A stretch of DNA of 64,000 bases, taken from the NCBI RefSeq assembly GCF_016756535.1, contig NZ_AP023247.1:5704501-5768500 (forward strand), given 5' to 3'. The position numbers were made by a program, and so were the translations under genes. The notes beneath the pieces are model-generated. The model was given only the letters and a program-made list of their open reading frames with translations. It was not told the origin of the DNA and made no database searches. The stretch comes from Mesorhizobium sp. 131-2-1 (GTDB lineage: Bacteria > Pseudomonadota > Alphaproteobacteria > Rhizobiales > Rhizobiaceae). Positions 61,338 to 64,000 of this stretch are shown here, one piece after another (within the stretch, counting starts at the first letter, position 1; each line of letters starts with the position of its first letter).

Positions 61338-63275
61338 TCAGCCTGATGCGGCCTTGGCGCGCTCTTCATCGCACGATTTCAAGCGGATCATGTTGGGGTT
61401 GTCTTTGAGCTCCGCGGCGGTCGCGCAGGCCCGGAGTCCGGCCTTCCGTGCGCCTTCTGCAACTAGCTCAGTCTCATGCTCCCCCTTGATCCACCACTTG
61501 GTTAGAAACTTCTCCGCGGTCCAGCCCGGGTCCTGTTCAAGCACCTCCCCAGCAGCCTTCTTCGCCTCGTCCGGCTGGTTCAGGTAACCGTACAGCATGG
61601 CAAGAAAGGATTTCTCATTTATCGAAGGGCCGATTACAAGCTTTACATACTTAAGCGATTTATCGAAATGCTCTTGGAAAAAGTAGCTCCAGTAAAGACC
61701 GTAATTGTACCAGTTCGGATAGTGAGGATTCAGCAATATAGCTCGCTCCGACAGCCGGACCGCCCGTGCAGAGTCGCTGGCAGCAATGTTCGTGGCAATC
61801 AGCGCAAGGGTATCCGCATCGTTTGGCCCAAGGGCTTCCGCCCTTTCAAACTCGACAAGCGCTTGGGCCGGCTGACCATTCCAACTAAGAGCCTGCCCGA
61901 GCGCGCCATGGGCCCTATTGTTGTTCGGATCGAGCTCGACGGCTTTCTGGGCAGCCTCCAGTAGCTTTGACAGAGCCTGCTCGGGGGAATCAGCAAAGCC
62001 ATAGCCATACAGAAGGCTGTAGACGTAGGCCAAGCCGACGTAGGCCCGCGCCATCTGCGGATCGAGTTCGATGGCCTTGCGGAACAACTTCTCTCCTTCG
62101 ATCAGCCCATCCTTGGTGACACCCCCAACCGGGGTTAAGGCCACCGCATCGGCCATCAAATAGGTGTCATAGGCCGTCAGACTGTTGGGCGGCTTGTGCT
62201 GGGCAACCTTAACTTGGGAATTGCGAATGACACCGACCTGGGACCCCAAGGTATTTGCGATTTTCGCAGTGACATCGCTCTGCACCGCGAAAATATCCTG
62301 TGCCGGCCGATCGTAGCGCTCGGACCAAAGGTCGGCACCTGTTGCAGCTTCAATAAGCTGGGCCCTGATGCGAACGCGATCGCCGATCGCCTGCAGGCTA
62401 CCCTTGAGAACATAACGCACGCCCAGATCCGCGCCGACCTGGCGGACGTCCACGGCCTTGCCCTTGTAAGCCTCGGTCGAGTTGCGAGCGATGACGAGAA
62501 CTTGGTCCGCCTGAGACAGGTCGGTGATGATGTCTTCAGTTGTTCCGTCCGCGATCCGTTGCCATTTGGGGTCGTCGTCGAGGTTCTCGAACGGCAGGAC
62601 GGCAATCAACGCTTCATCGACAGCCGTGCCCGATGATTTCCACCAGCCCTGGATGCCAAGAACGGCGCCGGCGGTCACCGCCACAACAGCAGCCAATCCC
62701 GCCGGCACCAGCCATCTATTGCGCAAGCGACCAGCCTTGAGCAGGCGGCGCCGAGGCTGCCCCTGCAGGGTCACGCGGTAGACCGGCACAGGCTCGGCGA
62801 TGTTCTTCACCCGCTGCTCGCCGATGGCCTCGAAGCCGAAGGCAAGCTTCTTCTCTACCTCTTTGGCCACCTTGCCGGACACGTAGACGCCGCCAGGCTC
62901 CGCGATCTGCTCGAGGCGCGCGGCTATGTTGACCCCTTCGCCGTAGCGGTCGTCGCCCTCGACGATCACCTCGCCGAGATTGATGCCTATACGCACCTGG
63001 AAGCGCTGATCCTCGGGAACTGCTGCGTTGCGCTCCGCTAGCCCTTTTTGCAGCGCCACGGCGCACTCAACGGCGTCCACAACACTGGAGAACTCAGCCA
63101 GCAGACCGTCGCCCATGAGCTTGAAGATCTGGCCATGGTGGTGGGTAATTTCGGGTTCGAACAGCTCTTTGCGGCCGGCCCTGAGGCGCTCGAACGTACC
63201 CTGTTCGTCCTGCTCCATCAATGCGGAGTAGCCGACGACGTCCGCGGCAACAATGGCAGCTAGCTTTCGCTCCAT
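61338..63275 (-). CDS. Class III adenylate/guanylate cyclase with FlgO-like and TPR domains (paralogue)
   Basis: A 645-residue protein with the same order as the gene at 42559. The cyclase domain (MERKLAAIVAADVVGYSALM, LMGDGLLAEFSSVVDAVECA, YGEGVNIAARLEQIAEPGGV) has metal Asp and Asn/Arg residues present. A transmembrane helix (LVPAGLAAVVAVTAGAVLGI) follows, then the TolB-N/FlgO-like domain (IAVLPFENLDDDPKWQRIAD, VLVIARNSTEAYKGKAVDVR, VRIRAQLIEAATGADLWSER). TPR repeats end the protein (LFRKAIELDPQMARAYVGLA, AAQKAVELDPNNNRAHGALG). The ATG at 63275 has GGGGGCGG just upstream. It probably turns a periplasmic or envelope signal into cAMP. Confidence 0.9.
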   Translation of the reverse strand: MERKLAAIVAADVVGYSALMEQDEQGTFERLRAGRKELFEPEITHHHGQIFKLMGDGLLAEFSSVVDAVECAVALQKGLAERNAAVPEDQRFQVRIGINLGEVIVEGDDRYGEGVNIAARLEQIAEPGGVYVSGKVAKEVEKKLAFGFEAIGEQRVKNIAEPVPVYRVTLQGQPRRRLLKAGRLRNRWLVPAGLAAVVAVTAGAVLGIQGWWKSSGTAVDEALIAVLPFENLDDDPKWQRIADGTTEDIITDLSQADQVLVIARNSTEAYKGKAVDVRQVGADLGVRYVLKGSLQAIGDRVRIRAQLIEAATGADLWSERYDRPAQDIFAVQSDVTAKIANTLGSQVGVIRNSQVKVAQHKPPNSLTAYDTYLMADAVALTPVGGVTKDGLIEGEKLFRKAIELDPQMARAYVGLAYVYSLLYGYGFADSPEQALSKLLEAAQKAVELDPNNNRAHGALGQALSWNGQPAQALVEFERAEALGPNDADTLALIATNIAASDSARAVRLSERAILLNPHYPNWYNYGLYWSYFFQEHFDKSLKYVKLVIGPSINEKSFLAMLYGYLNQPDEAKKAAGEVLEQDPGWTAEKFLTKWWIKGEHETELVAEGARKAGLRACATAAELKDNPNMIRLKSCDEERAKAASG

Positions 63276-63503
63276 GACCGCCCCCATTTGGATAATCACA
63301 CTGCGCGACTGATAGTACCACAAAGCATGGAAAATCGTATTGGGGACGCCGGCATCGCTGATTTGCCCAATTTTTGGGAGCGCTTGTACCAAAACATGCA
63401 CTCGGCCGTGGACTCATAAACGCTGGTCCGGTTCTCGAGTGTCCGCTATCCGGAAGTCGCGAAGCGTCGGGGTGGACTTCCGAAATGCGCCAATAACGGA
63501 CAC

Positions 63504-63830
63504 CGCGATCTGCCGGAGGCCTGCGGCCCGCACACCACTTGCTACAATCGCTTTGTTCACTGGCGGCGGGCAGGTGTCTGGGACCGGATCATGGAGGCGC
63601 TGGCCGCCTCTCTCATAATGTGGCCGCGCAGATGATTGACACGTCCATTGTGCGTGTCCACCAGCACGGAGCCTGCATCGCCGGCAAAAGACAGCAAGAT
63701 ATGGGTCACTCGCGAGGCTGACTGACGAGCAGAATTCACGCTGTAATGGACGCCAATGGTTTGCCGGTGCGCCTTGGAGCATCTGCAGCTAGCTCACCGG
63801 GTTGGCTGGACATAGGTCGGAGCGCATCAT
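63504..63830 (+). pseudogene. IS5-family transposase fragment
   Basis: Plus-strand pieces read RDLPEACGPHTTCYNRFVHW and RRAGVWDRIMEALAAS. After a shift comes VAAQMIDTSIVRVHQHGACI (the first DDE Asp region), and after another GLTSRIHAVMDANGLPVRL. This is the middle of a rhizobial IS5-group DDE transposase. Both ends and the remaining catalytic residues are absent, and no terminal inverted repeats were found. Confidence 0.7.
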
Positions 63831-63916
63831 GATCTTTCAGCCCAGTTCTTTCCAAGCGCGTTGATCCGTCCACGCATCGCCTGCGTATACCGGACGTGAA
63901 AGAGAGGCGAACCATT

Positions 63917-63994
63917 ATGCCGGTTACGGAAGTCGAACTGATCGCAAAGCTTCGCGATGCTATCGAGGCGATCCGGGACCACCTGTGGAATTGA
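63917..63994 (+). CDS. Possible very short ORF
   Basis: A 25-residue frame (MPVTEVELIAKLRDAIEAIR then DHLWN). An AGAGAGGCG sequence precedes it. It is amphipathic and could be a small peptide or a fragment; there is no other support. Confidence 0.2.
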   Translation: MPVTEVELIAKLRDAIEAIRDHLWN

Positions 63995-64000
63995 ATGATT

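Overview
The window looks like a stretch of a Mesorhizobium-type (Rhizobiales, Phyllobacteriaceae) chromosome. This is judged from the high GC content, the class III plant-type gshA, a DUF768 protein (a family largely confined to Mesorhizobium), the Rhizobiales-type EcfG (GGAAC...GTT) promoters and two copies of a GGAATTGC-bounded palindromic intergenic repeat. No RNA genes, CRISPR array or replication origin could be supported.

Layout. 1-17.9 kb is mainly housekeeping: a glycolate oxidase subunit cut by the window edge, a DUF3422 protein, a gntR-lldD operon, a PPP-type phosphatase preceded by three 23-bp iterated palindromes, a glutamine amidotransferase, rsmE, gshA, a repeat-bearing DUF937-type protein, a divergent DUF1127/LysR pair, a CHASE4-GGDEF-EAL protein, xseA and a DmpA-type aminopeptidase. 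18.4-26.6 kb is one leftward eight-gene operon: a free-standing Rieske protein, a Rieske-less non-haem-iron oxygenase subunit, a GST-like protein, an 8-oxoguanine-deaminase-like amidohydrolase and a complete BMP-type nucleoside ABC importer. It resembles the NdmC/NdmD/NdmE caffeine N-demethylase arrangement coupled to purine uptake and deamination, and it begins 3 bp after the broken tail of a zinc oxidoreductase.

26.6-33.4 kb is a decayed zone: small hypothetical genes, a large SPFH/flotillin-like gene and fragments of an ABC-F ATPase and a sugar permease. 33.7-39.4 kb is a general-stress cluster (YciF/DUF892, two small iron-permease-like membrane proteins, DUF4142, a glycine-zipper stress protein, a large-subunit catalase). 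Several of these genes have visible sigma-EcfG promoters, so they are probably expressed together in stationary phase and under oxidative or osmotic stress.

39.7-64 kb is accessory and signalling-rich: a PHB-depolymerase-type esterase, an ankyrin/YHS secreted pair, two class III nucleotide cyclases with TolB-N/FlgO-like and TPR modules, a paralogue in which the cyclase is replaced by an OmpR-type DNA-binding domain, and a 1504-residue cyclase-nSTAND ATPase-WD40 protein. The last is bracketed by two direct copies of a serine-recombinase C-terminal remnant. A cobalt-type nitrile hydratase operon, a CheY-like regulator, several multiply frameshifted pseudogenes (RpiR, GAF-PAS sensor) and an IS5-family transposase remnant complete the region.
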